From Natronomonas halophila (GTDB taxonomy: Archaea; Halobacteriota; Halobacteria; Halobacteriales; Haloarculaceae), in contig NZ_CP058334.1 in NCBI RefSeq assembly GCF_013391085.1, forward strand, positions 1,922,001-1,986,000: DNA of 64,000 nt, given 5' to 3'. Both the position numbers and the translations under genes were made by a program. The notes below the pieces were generated by a model. That model had not been told where the DNA came from. It saw only the letters and a program-made list of their open reading frames with translations, and searched no databases. The stretch's first letter is position 1. Every line of letters starts with the position of its first letter. Positions 54,379 through 63,900 of the stretch are shown one piece after another.

Positions 54379-54444
54379 AGGTTGTGGCTGCGCGCGCAGC
54401 GAAGCGAGCACGGAGCGGAGGGCGGGGCGGCGGTTGGCGGGTGG
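54379..54444. repeat. Right copy of the G+C-rich direct repeat
   Basis: 66 bp, same orientation as 42676-42749, 11.7 kb away. It sits between the tRNA-like fragment and the stop of the OB-fold gene. Confidence 0.6.
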
Positions 54445-54482
54445 ATGGACACACGAAAAGAAATAGGCCGCCTACGCGCTCA

Positions 54483-55295
54483 CTACCAAGCGTCCCGCTC
54501 GGGGAAGGTGACTATCGACCGGCCGGTCAACGCGAGTGATGGTCGGCCCTTGTACCAGCTGACCGCCGCATCCCTAATGCGCACTGTCTGTCCTTCGGCG
54601 ATGATGGGTTGGTGCGACCGCTTCCACACGGTCAGCTTCGTTCGTCCCGTCTCGTCTTCCAGCAGCCCGACCTGTTGCATCGAGGGACTGCTCGGTTCCC
54701 ACAACTCAGCCACTTCTGCTTCGACGTCGACCCACTTGCGACCTACCTGCTCCAATTTCCCAAGCGCCACGATCGCGCCCGGCGCCGCCTGCACGTCGTC
54801 AACCATGTCCAGCACCGCGTCCTGCATCGACCGGCCATCCGCGACCCGCGCGGCCAGCTCTCGTTCGATGGCCTCGAAGCCGAGTCCACCGCGACACTTG
54901 CCTTCCAGCCGATGGGCCTGCTTGTGGACCTCCGGACGCGTCTCCGCATCCAGTTTCTCACGGGGATCAGCCTGACTCGACAGCCCACCGTGTTTCGCGT
55001 CCGTCATTGCTCGACACAGTTCCTCGCGCCGACTCGCCTGCGACCGATCCGCGCGTTCACGCGTCCGTCGTTTCTCCGCTTGTCTGGCTTCCCACTTCTC
55101 CTGTGCTTCCAGCGTCATCCCATGCGGCCGCTCCTGCTCGTCGGCTGCCGCGACCCGCTCGCGGACATCCGAGTCGATCTTCGCTTGCGTCTGCATCTCC
55201 ACCGTGGGACGCAGCTCCGGCGTTTCCTCGACTGCTTCCTGTTTGTCTTGCTGTTCGACCGAGACCTTATCACGGATCGAGTTCTTACGTTGCAT
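54483..55295 (-). CDS. OB-fold (RPA-like) DNA-binding protein with a charged helical N-terminus
   Basis: 270 residues from ATG 55295. Residues 1-125 are highly charged and probably coiled coil (KWEARQAEKRRTRERADRSQ); residues 150-270 contain an OB-fold as in archaeal RPA-type single-strand-binding proteins (DVEAEVAELWEPSSPSMQQV, GLLEDETGRTKLTVWKRS, VRIRDAAVSWYKGRPSLAL). A helper of element replication or recombination is plausible, as it lies next to the integrase region. Confidence 0.65.
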   Translation of the reverse strand: MQRKNSIRDKVSVEQQDKQEAVEETPELRPTVEMQTQAKIDSDVRERVAAADEQERPHGMTLEAQEKWEARQAEKRRTRERADRSQASRREELCRAMTDAKHGGLSSQADPREKLDAETRPEVHKQAHRLEGKCRGGLGFEAIERELAARVADGRSMQDAVLDMVDDVQAAPGAIVALGKLEQVGRKWVDVEAEVAELWEPSSPSMQQVGLLEDETGRTKLTVWKRSHQPIIAEGQTVRIRDAAVSWYKGRPSLALTGRSIVTFPERDAW

Positions 55296-55334
55296 CGGCT
55301 TACAGAGCCTGAAGGCGCTCTTCGAGCGTCCAAC

Positions 55335-55360
55335 ATCCGCGATGTCCCTGCATCGCGGAT
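55335..55360. repeat. 10-bp inverted repeat upstream of the OB-fold gene
   Basis: Perfect arms ATCCGCGATG and CATCGCGGAT around TCCCTG, followed by TTTCC, 40 bp before the OB-fold gene start. Operator or hairpin in its leader. Confidence 0.45.
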
Positions 55361-55431
55361 TTTCCACAGAATCGAACCGACCAGCCACGGCGACGACGTC
55401 AAAACGACTGACGCCGTCACCCGAGGCGCCC

Positions 55432-55475
55432 GCGCCGCGCCTTCACGCCGGACCCCGTCCGGCGCGGCGCGGCGC
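55432..55475. repeat. Two-part hairpin, palindrome 0
   Basis: Inner perfect hairpin GCCGGAC-CCC-GTCCGGC (55447-55463) enclosed by arms GCGCCGCGCC (55432-55441) and GGCGCGGCGC (55466-55475). Confidence 0.55.
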
Positions 55476-55562
55476 CGACGGCCATCCCACACAGACGAGT
55501 GAGGGGGTGAAGCTCGAGGTGAGCGCGCGCTCACCGCCGTATACCCAGCCGGACACCGCGGG

Positions 55563-55623
55563 TCGGCGCCGCCCGCCGACAGCCGTCCGTCGCAGACGCA
55601 ACGGAAGCAGCGGGCGGCGCCGA
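55563..55623. repeat. Palindrome 1 enclosing the conserved small hairpin
   Basis: Outer arms TCGGCGCCGCCCGC (55563-55576) and GCGGGCGGCGCCGA (55610-55623) are perfectly complementary over 14 bp. The centre holds CCGT-C-CGTC-GCA-GACG-CA-ACGG, a nested hairpin nearly identical in palindromes 2 and 3. Confidence 0.6.
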
Positions 55624-55707
55624 GGCGGCACGGCCGGTGGGTATACGGTGGTGGACGGCCCCGGATACGGCCGCATCGAGGGACGCAGAGGGCGAGTACC
55701 GCCGGAC

Positions 55708-55793
55708 CCGTGCGGGGCCGGACCCGCGCGAGCCTGTCCCGTCCGTCGTAGACGCAACGGAAACGCCTCGCGCGGCAGGCCGGCCGCGCACGG
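55708..55793. repeat. Palindrome 2 enclosing the conserved small hairpin
   Basis: Outer arms 55708-55721 and 55780-55793 pair at 13 of 14 positions; a second stem CCGCGCGAG/CTCGCGCGG pairs 55724-55732 with 55767-55775. The centre holds CCGT-C-CGTC-GTA-GACG-CA-ACGG. Confidence 0.6.
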
Positions 55794-56115
55794 CACGCCC
55801 GCGGAAGCACAGCCCGTCGCGGACTGAGTTCGAGCGCACGCCCGGCAGGCCGCGCAGCCATTCCCGAGGAACTCCCGGACCGTGGCATAACGGGGGTGAG
55901 CACGGCGAACCCCCGTTAGCCATCGCAGCCCGGAGGCAACTCGGGACGAGGGCGAACGCCCGAGCGGCGAGCAGCCCGCCCCGGACCGCGCAGGAGGCCA
56001 CGTCTGAACCGCCGTCCGTCGGCGCGACCGCATTCAGGGAGCGCCGACGCAACGAGCGGTGAAGATGCAGTCGTCCCGGCGCCGGTCAAACCCGGTTGCG
56101 GGCCGAGGGCTCGCA

Positions 56116-56225
56116 GGCCCGCTTTCGGGTGCGACCGGTATCGGGCGACTGCACCCGGCCCGACCCGGTCCCGTGACCGTGCCCCGTCCGTCGACAGACG
56201 CAACGGAAGCGCGAAAGCCCGGGCC
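56116..56225. repeat. Palindrome 3 enclosing the conserved small hairpin
   Basis: Arm GGCCCGCTTTCG (56116-56127) pairs with CGAAAGC-CC-GGGCC (56212-56225) with a two-base bulge. The conserved hairpin, CCGT-C-CGTC-GACA-GACG-CA-ACGG, lies off-centre to the right. Confidence 0.5.
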
Positions 56226-56353
56226 CGGCAGGAACGGTCCCTGCCGGCCGGAGCGCGCACAACCCGAGGAGTCACCCCCGAACGTACGTCGCCACACACT
56301 GGCCAGACGTCCAGAAGCGCTTTGGGCTAGGTGACCATCGCCCCTGGCGGACT

Positions 56354-56456
56354 GAAAGGGCGAGGCGCGGCGGCGTTCATGTAGTCGCTACACAGGCGCT
56401 ACCCGTCCGAAGCGAGGGTATCCTGTGTAGCGACCGCCGCCGCGCCGAGGGCTTTC
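56354..56456. repeat. 30-bp interrupted inverted repeat upstream of the integrase
   Basis: Three successive arms pair exactly: GAAAG (56354-56358) with CTTTC (56452-56456), GGCGCGGCGGCG (56364-56375) with CGCCGCCGCGCC (56435-56446), and GTCGCTACACAGG (56384-56396) with CCTGTGTAGCGAC (56422-56434). The left side has an extra TTCATGTA; the 25-base loop has its own CGCT/AGCG pair. It ends 51 bp before the integrase ATG. Attachment site, operator or transcription-blocking hairpin. Confidence 0.65.
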
Positions 56457-56507
56457 GAGGTGCCTGCCGCGCTGGTTATCTCCTCACCCGCCCTACGAGT
56501 CCCGACC

Positions 56508-57530
56508 ATGCCGACGATGGATTACGAAAAACAGGCGCAGCGATCGTTGGACCACATCGTGAGCTCGGAGACGCTCCATCCGGACAACAAGGCCCTCATC
56601 AGCCGCTACTACCGTCACATGCTGCTATCGGGTGTCAGCGCCGCCCAGCGCCAGAAAGTGATGGCCCACATCAAGATTATCATCGACCACCTCGAGGACA
56701 CGTCGGTTCACGACCTCGACAAAGACGACATCGAAGACCTGGTCGCGTGGCTGTACACTCGCGGGACGACCGAATCGACGGTCACCGATTACAAACAGGC
56801 GATCAAGCAGTTCTGGAAGTGGATGCACGACGGTAAGGAGCCGCCGGAGACGAAATGGATCCAACGCAGCCGCCAATCGGCTCGACGCCTCCTCCCACAG
56901 AGCCTGCTCACACCCGAGGACGTCGAGGCGCTGATCGAGACCGGCACGAATCCACGCGACCGGGCGTTCATCGCGCTCCTCTGGGAGACGGGCGCGCGTA
57001 TCGGCGAGTTGATCGACCTCCGGGTCGGCGACATCGAGGACGGTCTCGCGAGCAAGTACGTCGTCGTAGCCGGGAAGACGGGCGCCCGTCGACTGTTGCT
57101 GCTGGAATCCACGCCGTACATCGACGAGTGGCTACAAGCACATCCGCGACCGAGGGCCGATTCGTTCCTGTGGTGTAAGGTCGACACGAAACAGGGCACG
57201 CCCGAAGAGCAGGTCAGCTATCAGTATCTCCGCCTGCGGGTTCTGGAGCGGGCTCGCGAGCAGGCCGGCATCGAGAAACCGGTGAACCCACACCACTTCC
57301 GCCATAGCCGGGCGACGTATCTGGCGAACTACCTGACGGAAGCCCAGATGTGCGAGTGGTTCGGGTGGGCGCGTGGTTCCCGCGTTCCCGGTCGGTACGT
57401 CCACCTGTCGGGCCGGGATATCGACCGGGCGTACACTGCGATGCTTGACGAACCGGGGTATCATCGTCTCACGACCTCTCGATTGGACCGAGTCGACGAG
57501 CCATCAGATGGACACCTCGGCGCCGCATAA
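56508..57530 (+). CDS. Tyrosine recombinase/integrase
   Basis: 340 residues from ATG 56508. N-terminal SAM-like core-binding domain (about residues 5-108) and catalytic domain with Arg164 (ETGARIGEL), Lys190 (AGKTGAR), His262-x-x-Arg265 (HHFRH), Trp287 and the nucleophile Tyr297 (GRYVHLS). Archaeal XerC/D-like family; cuts and rejoins DNA at an attachment site. It lies just past a palindrome-rich block and 2.2 kb from a tRNA-like fragment, so it is the likely mover of this region. The C-terminal 30 residues are a charged tail. Confidence 0.92.
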   Translation: MPTMDYEKQAQRSLDHIVSSETLHPDNKALISRYYRHMLLSGVSAAQRQKVMAHIKIIIDHLEDTSVHDLDKDDIEDLVAWLYTRGTTESTVTDYKQAIKQFWKWMHDGKEPPETKWIQRSRQSARRLLPQSLLTPEDVEALIETGTNPRDRAFIALLWETGARIGELIDLRVGDIEDGLASKYVVVAGKTGARRLLLLESTPYIDEWLQAHPRPRADSFLWCKVDTKQGTPEEQVSYQYLRLRVLERAREQAGIEKPVNPHHFRHSRATYLANYLTEAQMCEWFGWARGSRVPGRYVHLSGRDIDRAYTAMLDEPGYHRLTTSRLDRVDEPSDGHLGAA

Positions 57531-58166
57531 CGGGCCGACGATGGTGGCCTAATACTGAGACCACACGAAACCGTACTGTCCGGATAGCCACAGGGGGTCT
57601 CTCTCCTATCGGCGATCGTTCAGCGTTCCGTCTATATGTGGGGTGACCAAGGCTGTCTCTCCGGCCCTTCGAACCGTTTCCGGAATACTGTACTACCCGA
57701 TACACCCCCAGAAACTGGGGGTGTATCGCTGAATTTCGAATTTTAGGAGCGGACGTCTAAGCTGTCTCTATTTCTCTGTTAATATCGGATTGACTGAATT
57801 CGACGGTGTACGACAGATGTATCGGCTGAACTTGAAGGAGGATATCCGTGGTCGTGTTTCGGCTGGCCGGGGTACTAGCGTCGCTTGATATGAGTACACG
57901 CGTAGTATTGCGGAGACAGCGATGGGTGTAAACCTCCGCATGAACTGTCCAAATCGGCGTAATGTGTAGATTGAGGTTCGCAAATGGGTGTAGACAGAGG
58001 ATCGCAGCTATGAAGCTATTTTCTGGGCTGAACTGGTGAATCAACTGCAAGAACGAGCTTGCGAATGGACTGTTTCCTATGAGAGGGATACTTCCGGTTA
58101 TGCCTTCCGCGATCGTCACTATCCCGGGTGTTGAAGAGTTTTCCATCCAAGAGGCAACCACAGCAT
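57531..58166. other. Non-coding stretch after the integrase
   Basis: About 635 bp. It contains the hairpin described separately; the rest has only an unconvincing 134-codon minus-strand frame (57757-58161) with a non-acidic composition and no family likeness. Confidence 0.4.
57698..57728. terminator. 14-bp perfect hairpin downstream of the integrase
   Basis: Arms CGATACACCCCCAG and CTGGGGGTGTATCG with an AAA loop, 168 bp after the integrase stop. Strong enough to terminate or protect a transcript, but no T-run follows, so a mobile-element end is also possible. Confidence 0.4.
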
Positions 58167-58598
58167 ATGAATCGCCGCCGAGTCCTCCAGCACCTCCTCG
58201 GTGGAGGTGCCCTCCTCACGGCTGGCTGCACTGTTTTTGGGGAAAATCCGGGAGCGTTCACGTTCGCTCTCGTGAATCGACGCGAGCAATCGTTCCACGT
58301 TGAGTTCACACTCTGGGGGGATAACGACGAGGTCATCATTGACGGCGCTGTTGACCTCGCGTCTCGGCCACCCGAGGAGGAGTACACCGTTCTGGACTTC
58401 CCCAATCTCGTCCACGTCACCAATGGCGACGAAATCGAAGCCCAGGTCACGGTCGACGGTGAGACGTATGAGCAAACCCACGAGATCACGTGTAACCAGA
58501 GCGAGAACGCTGAGAACAACTTCTTCTTCCGAATCCGCTCACGAGGGGCTCCCACTGAGAGCGAGACCGGGATGGAATTTGCTGGAAGCGAGTGTTGA
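58167..58598 (+). CDS. Small secreted lipoprotein
   Basis: 143 residues from ATG 58167. NRRRVLQHLLGGGALLTAGC is a twin-arginine-type lipoprotein signal ending in a lipobox. The mature part is an acidic beta-sandwich-like domain (FALVNRREQSFHVEFTLWGD), a common haloarchaeal surface lipoprotein type of unknown role. Back in core-like composition. Confidence 0.7.
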   Translation: MNRRRVLQHLLGGGALLTAGCTVFGENPGAFTFALVNRREQSFHVEFTLWGDNDEVIIDGAVDLASRPPEEEYTVLDFPNLVHVTNGDEIEAQVTVDGETYEQTHEITCNQSENAENNFFFRIRSRGAPTESETGMEFAGSEC

Positions 58599-58699
58599 CC
58601 GCTTTATAGTCTAACGACATCGATCGGTCGTTACGTCTCCTTTATAGAGTGGTGGAAGTTCGTGAACTTCTACTGGCGTGAATCTCTCGTGCATCTCTG

Positions 58700-59770
58700 T
58701 TATACGAAGACTTCGACCTCGGTGAGCTCGAACCGCGCCCCACCGTTCTCTGCGTCCGTAATCTCCATCCGCCAGTCGTGTTCCTCGGCCACCTGTTCGA
58801 CCATCTGAAGCCCGTATCCATCACTATGTGTTGCCTTGGATTCGTCGGATGATTGGAGCTCCACCTTCATCTCGTCTGAAATACCGTCACCATCATCCTC
58901 GACGTAAAATCCCTCTCCATCACCGAGGACCCCTACCTCGACGGTGACGGATGAACCGCCGTGTTCGACCGCGTTGCGAAACACGTTCTCCAGCAACTGG
59001 AGAAAACAGCCCTCGGTCGCCCTGATATTCCATACTGGATCGGCTACGACGAGTTCGGCGTCCCCCGTTGGAACCGAGCCCCACGCCGTCTGCGCCATCT
59101 CTTGGAGTGTCCGTACCACCAATGAGTTGTTGGCGCCTTCATTGACTATCGCATTCTCCGTATCCTCGATGATATTACCGATCCGGGAGATGGCCTGTTC
59201 GACCTCTTCTAACTCCTCAATCTCGTGTTCCCTCTGGATTAGATCGATATATCCCTGTGCAATCGTGAGCGGGTTTTGAAGGTCGTGGGAGAGAATGTGT
59301 GCGAACTCTTCGAGTTGCTGATTTTGTTCTTCGAGTTTGTTGTTCTGTGCTTCGAGACGTTCTTCACGCTCTTTCCGGTCAGCTATCTCGGTGAGAACGC
59401 CCGTAAAGAGACGTTGCCCTTCGTAGTCGTGTGCCCGAAAGCTAATCTTTACGGGAACTTCGTGACCGCCTTTGTGGAGCGCCAGAAGTTCGATCCCTGT
59501 CCAATCGAGCGTTTTCTCTCCGGTATCGAGGTATCGTGCCAGTCCTGCTTCGTGCGCTGAGACTAAATGGTCGGGGATGATTTTCGTCAGAGGACTCCCA
59601 ATCAGGTTGTTAGCACTGTATCCGAGAATGTCTTCCAACACGGGATTAGCATAGAGGATGTTACCGCCAGTATCGATGGTCAATAGTCCCTCGGAGATGT
59701 TCCTGACTAACTCCTGTAGAAACTTGCAGCTCTCATAGAGAGGCGCTTCTTCAGATATATCTTGGCCCAT
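58700..59770 (-). CDS. PAS-domain sensor histidine kinase
   Basis: 356 residues. One PAS domain (about 12-130: ISEGLLTIDTGGNILYANPV), a coiled-coil linker, the H-box FAHILSHDLQNPLTIAQGY (phospho-His about residue 162), N-box ENVFRNAVEHGG and G-box DDGDGIS, ending with GYGLQMVEQVAEEH. No transmembrane segment, so a cytoplasmic sensor. No response regulator is adjacent. Confidence 0.88.
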   Translation of the reverse strand: MGQDISEEAPLYESCKFLQELVRNISEGLLTIDTGGNILYANPVLEDILGYSANNLIGSPLTKIIPDHLVSAHEAGLARYLDTGEKTLDWTGIELLALHKGGHEVPVKISFRAHDYEGQRLFTGVLTEIADRKEREERLEAQNNKLEEQNQQLEEFAHILSHDLQNPLTIAQGYIDLIQREHEIEELEEVEQAISRIGNIIEDTENAIVNEGANNSLVVRTLQEMAQTAWGSVPTGDAELVVADPVWNIRATEGCFLQLLENVFRNAVEHGGSSVTVEVGVLGDGEGFYVEDDGDGISDEMKVELQSSDESKATHSDGYGLQMVEQVAEEHDWRMEITDAENGGARFELTEVEVFV

Positions 59771-59987
59771 TGAGATATAGCATGCAGTATATGGATATAA
59801 ATCAGCCTTGGTGGCTTCAAAATGAGAAGTACCCTATCTGAGCGTTTTTGACGATTTGATGTATCTTCAGGCTCGTTATCCATTGAAGAAACGTACTTTT
59901 TCCACCGATCTACCGCTTAGTATCTGGTACGGAGGCGGACACCGGGTGAAGCGAACATTTTCGGGGAAGAGCGAGTGTTGGGTGGGC

Positions 59988-60950
59988 TCATTCCGTGTAC
60001 GCTTGTTCGCCAGCGACGATCCGTTGGGTTGAGGCGTATGAGACCTCAGAACTATCGTACGTTATTCGAGTGGTCGTTGCATAGATGTTTAGTGTCGCTG
60101 TTGGCGACCCTGTACCAAACGCGACGTAGTGGTCGTTCGTGGCTGGGTCGATAGTCACATCGACTCGCAACGAATAGGTGCCAGCGATTTCGTCAGGGTT
60201 GTGGTACTCGATGTCAAGCGTTCCCTCAAGCCCCTCTGCAAACACAAGCGTCGAACACGGCCTCCCACCAACTGCCCCAGCAACGAAATCAATCTCAACT
60301 TCGGCGGCGTCAACCTCGCAGGTCGGCTCCTCAGTCCCATCTACGACCGGCTTTACGGTCACATTGTTGTTCGTGTTTTCGTAGATATGTAACTGCCAGA
60401 CCGTTCCGCTTTCGTTGGTGATATACACGGTCGAGGAGTTCGCCAGAATATCACCGCCCCCGTCGGTGTAGAGGCCGTCTCGATTGACCACCATCGTATA
60501 GTCGCTGATACCGCTGACACCCCCTGCGACTTGCCAATCGCTTGCATCCCCACTCGCGTTAGTGAAGGCCCGAGACTGGTTCGTCTGTCGAAGCTGCGTT
60601 CCGTTCGTCTGACCGATTGTCGTTGCGTCGAATGAAATCCCTCGGTTAGCATATCCATTCGATTGAGCATTCTGAAATTCGTTGGTCAGTTGTGTGTAGT
60701 TTTGCGTCAAATCCTCGTGTGAATTATTGTGACGCGCGTTGACCCTCTCCAGATGGATATCAATAGTTTCGAATGTTATTGAGACGACAGAAAGAGCATC
60801 ATCACTATTGCCGGAAGACCGTGATGAGAGGTTTTCCGTGTAAATAGCAGAATTAAGAACAAGCGCAAGGCTGACGAGTACTATGGCCAAAACTAATGCG
60901 GTAATGACCAGTAACTGTCCTCGTCCGGCACCGCTACCGCTTTGACTCAT
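59988..60950 (-). CDS. DUF7261-like pilin-type membrane protein
   Basis: 320 residues. A short positive N-terminus and one helix (QLLVITALVLAIVLVSLALVL, residues 12-32) precede a long extracellular domain rich in Asn, Thr and Ser, the layout of haloarchaeal pilin-like DUF7261 proteins. Its start overlaps the stop of the large histidine kinase by four bases. A surface filament or adhesion role is inferred; other pilin genes usually found with this family are absent from the window. Confidence 0.65.
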   Translation of the reverse strand: MSQSGSGAGRGQLLVITALVLAIVLVSLALVLNSAIYTENLSSRSSGNSDDALSVVSITFETIDIHLERVNARHNNSHEDLTQNYTQLTNEFQNAQSNGYANRGISFDATTIGQTNGTQLRQTNQSRAFTNASGDASDWQVAGGVSGISDYTMVVNRDGLYTDGGGDILANSSTVYITNESGTVWQLHIYENTNNNVTVKPVVDGTEEPTCEVDAAEVEIDFVAGAVGGRPCSTLVFAEGLEGTLDIEYHNPDEIAGTYSLRVDVTIDPATNDHYVAFGTGSPTATLNIYATTTRITYDSSEVSYASTQRIVAGEQAYTE

Positions 60951-63900
60951 TTATCACCCCCTTGAAGCCCAGTAATCTCGAACCGTGCGCCGCTATCGGG
61001 GCCGTCGGTCACACGGACAGCCCAGCCGTGGGCTTGCACCACCTGCTTGACGATGCATAGCCCGAAGCCCGTCCCCTCCGCAGCGGTGGAGTAGCCCGCC
61101 TCGAACACGTCATCACGCTCGTCTTCTGAGATACCAGGGCCGTCGTCTTCGACGTAGAAACCGTCCTCTAACTCGCCGATAGTGACTGTCACGTCCTCAC
61201 TACCGTGTTCGACCGCGTTCCGCATGAGGTTTTCAAGGAGTTGCTGGAGACGACTTTGGTCGGCGTTAATCGTCCGTTCGACATCGGTCGTGAGTGTCGC
61301 CTCAACGGTGGCCACGTTCCGCCAGCAATTCTCAGTAAGGGTCACCAGGTCAACCGGTTCGGTGTCACCGACTGGTTCGCCTTCCCGTGCCAGCGTCAGG
61401 AGATTATCAATGAGGTCGTCCATACGTTCGTTCGCGTGGCCTATATCGTCGAGACGCTCGCTGTCGCACTCGTTACGGGCCAGTTCTAACTGCCCTTTCG
61501 CCACCCGCAAGGGATTTCGAAGGTCGTGAGAGACGATGCTGGCGAACTTATCCAAGCGTTCGTTCTGGCGAGTCAGTTCCCGCTCGCGGCGCTTGCGCTC
61601 GGTAATATCGGTATAGTGTTCGATTCGGCCACCCTCATACAGGCCGGACTCGATTGGTTGACTCCAATGTTTGAGCCACCGCTCGTCCCGTCCGTCGGCT
61701 GGGAGAACGTGACAGTCGAACTCCTCGACATATGTGTTATCGTCGTAGGTCGCCAAGACTGTCGTGGCAAAACCCTCCGAATCCTCGACGGAGTGTTTGA
61801 TGTGGTCGTGAATCAACTGGCGTTTGTCCGCGCCAACCACCGCCTCACGGTCGATACCGAAGTACTCCTCGGTAGCCTTGTTGATCCAGACGACCTCGAA
61901 ATCGGCATTGAGGATGAACGTTCCAACATCGGAGGTGTCCAGAACATCATCGGTGAGCGAGCGGTAGCGGGCCTCACTTTGTTTGAGCGCTTGTTCTCGA
62001 TTGAGCCGGCTTAGCGCCGCGATGATAATATCGGCCAGGATTTCGCCGAACACGACATCCTGCTGATCAAATGTGGCAGGCGTCTCCGAGCCGGCAATCA
62101 GGATGCCGTGGTCGCCGAGCGGAACGTAGAGTTCGCTTCTGATGGGGGTCTCGGGATTGTAGAGATCCGAATCCTCGTGGACATCGTCAAGCGCGAGCGC
62201 TTCCCCGTCCTCGTAGACACGCCACGCGATACTGTTTCCCTCGGTAAACACCGGAAGGTCGCCCACGAGATTATAGATGTCGTCAGTTCCGGCGACTGGA
62301 ACAAGTCCTGCCTGTTCGTCGTACAGGTGAATCGCGTTCGCATCGAGCCCTAAAACCTCGGATGCTGCCTTAACGCCGAGTTCGCTGATTTGCTCACGCG
62401 TGTCGGCGGTCACCAGGTGGTTCGTTCTCTCGTTGAGGTCTCTGAGACGGCCCGCCCGTTCTTTGCGCTCGGTGACGTCCCGAGCGGAGACGATGAGCGA
62501 CACGACCGTGCCCCGATCGTTGAGTACCGGCCTGACGACGCCTTCGACAGTACGGACGTCACCATCTGCAGTCAGGTGATCGGCTTCATATTCGACGTAT
62601 TCGCCGGCAGCCGCCTTGTCGATCCAATCTTTCAGATTGCCTTCGGTATCGGGCGTCCACCACGGCGTCTCCCAGAACGGCTTCCCCAGAGTTTCAGCAC
62701 GGGTTGCATCGACGTAGTCTAACGCGGTATCGTTGACGCTCTGAATCGTCCCGTCGGTATTCAATATCCCAACCAAGATATTCGGGTCGTTGACCATCGA
62801 CTTGAACCGCAACTCCCGTTCTTTTCGCTCTGTGACATCGCGGTCGGAGATTAGGAGCGAGACGACGTCACCATCCTCGTTCGTGACGGGTCTGAAGACG
62901 CCGGTGACGACGAGTGGCCTGCCGACGGCCTCCGACAGGTCGATTTCGAACTCGACGTACTCCCCTTCGACGGCCCGTTCGATCCACTCTCGAACCTCTC
63001 GTTGGGCTACGTCATCGCCTTTGAACCACGGCGTCTGCCAGAACGGCGTGTCGATTACCTCATCCAGACTGGCCTCGATATATTGCATCGCCGTGTCGTT
63101 GATGTCCAGAACCGTTCCATCGGTATCGATCAAGCCGACCAGAATATTCGGGTCGTTGAACATGGCCTTGAACCGACGTTCGGTACGCTGCAGTTTCCGC
63201 TCGCGTTCTTTCCGGTCGGTGATATCCTCCTGGAAGCCGATGAAATTGGTCACCTCTCTCCGTTCGTCGTAAACCGGCGCGATCGAGACTCGATTCCAGA
63301 ACTTCGTGCCATTGTTTCGATAATTTTGGAGTTCGACGCTTATCGACTCCCTGTTAGCGACCGCGTTTCGCATCTCCGCGACGGGGGCCTCCTCGGTTTC
63401 TGACCCTTGCAAGAACCGGTGATTCCGTCCCAACACATCCCCCAGCGAGTATCCGGACACGTCGGCAAACTCATCATTCACATAGATGATCGGATTGTCC
63501 GCTTGGTCGGGGTCGGTGATCGTGATGCCGACTGGTGCCTCGCGTATCGCTCTGTTCCGAACTTCGAGTTCGTTCCGGATTTCCCGAGCGTGAATGGCAT
63601 GACCGATGTCATCGGCAAGCTCCGCCAGTAGTTCTTGTTCTTCCGCGTCGAACAGGTTAACCTCATTCGCATACACTACTAGAAGCCCGTACAGGGTATC
63701 CTCGTAGGCGAGGGGCATCACCGCAGCCGAGCGAAAATCACGTTTGAGCGCCTGCTCGCGCCACGCAGCGAACGACGGATCTGTCTCGATATTCTGTGAA
63801 ACGGTAACAGTCCGATTTTCGACGGCGACAGCGGCAGGCCCGGAACCATCGGCACGTTCGTCTGCCGGAACGGATACCTCATCGAGATACCCATCACCTC

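Larger units (their letters stand above)
53922..54482. other. Non-coding stretch with a tRNA fragment and a direct repeat
   Basis: 560 bp without a supportable gene. The left 350 bp are A+T-rich and featureless to me. The right part holds the tRNA-Thr-like 3' half and the right copy of the direct repeat. Confidence 0.5.
55296..56507. other. 1.2-kb G+C-rich, palindrome-dense non-coding block
   Basis: Several long open frames exist on both strands, but all six are open because of the extreme G+C content, and the translations are Arg/Pro/Gly-rich without halophile acidity or any family likeness. Instead the block is full of long inverted repeats, listed separately, and ends at the integrase. 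An origin, transfer site, att region or structured RNA locus are the reasonable options. Confidence 0.55.

Noticed and set aside
55115-56299. Several long overlapping open frames in the G+C-rich block, both strands
   Set aside because: All frames are open because of extreme G+C content; translations are Arg/Pro/Gly-rich, mutually overlapping, lack acidic halophile character, and the DNA shows palindromes instead.
57757-58161. 134-codon minus-strand frame after the integrase
   Set aside because: Non-acidic composition, no motif, and no start context; treated as non-coding.
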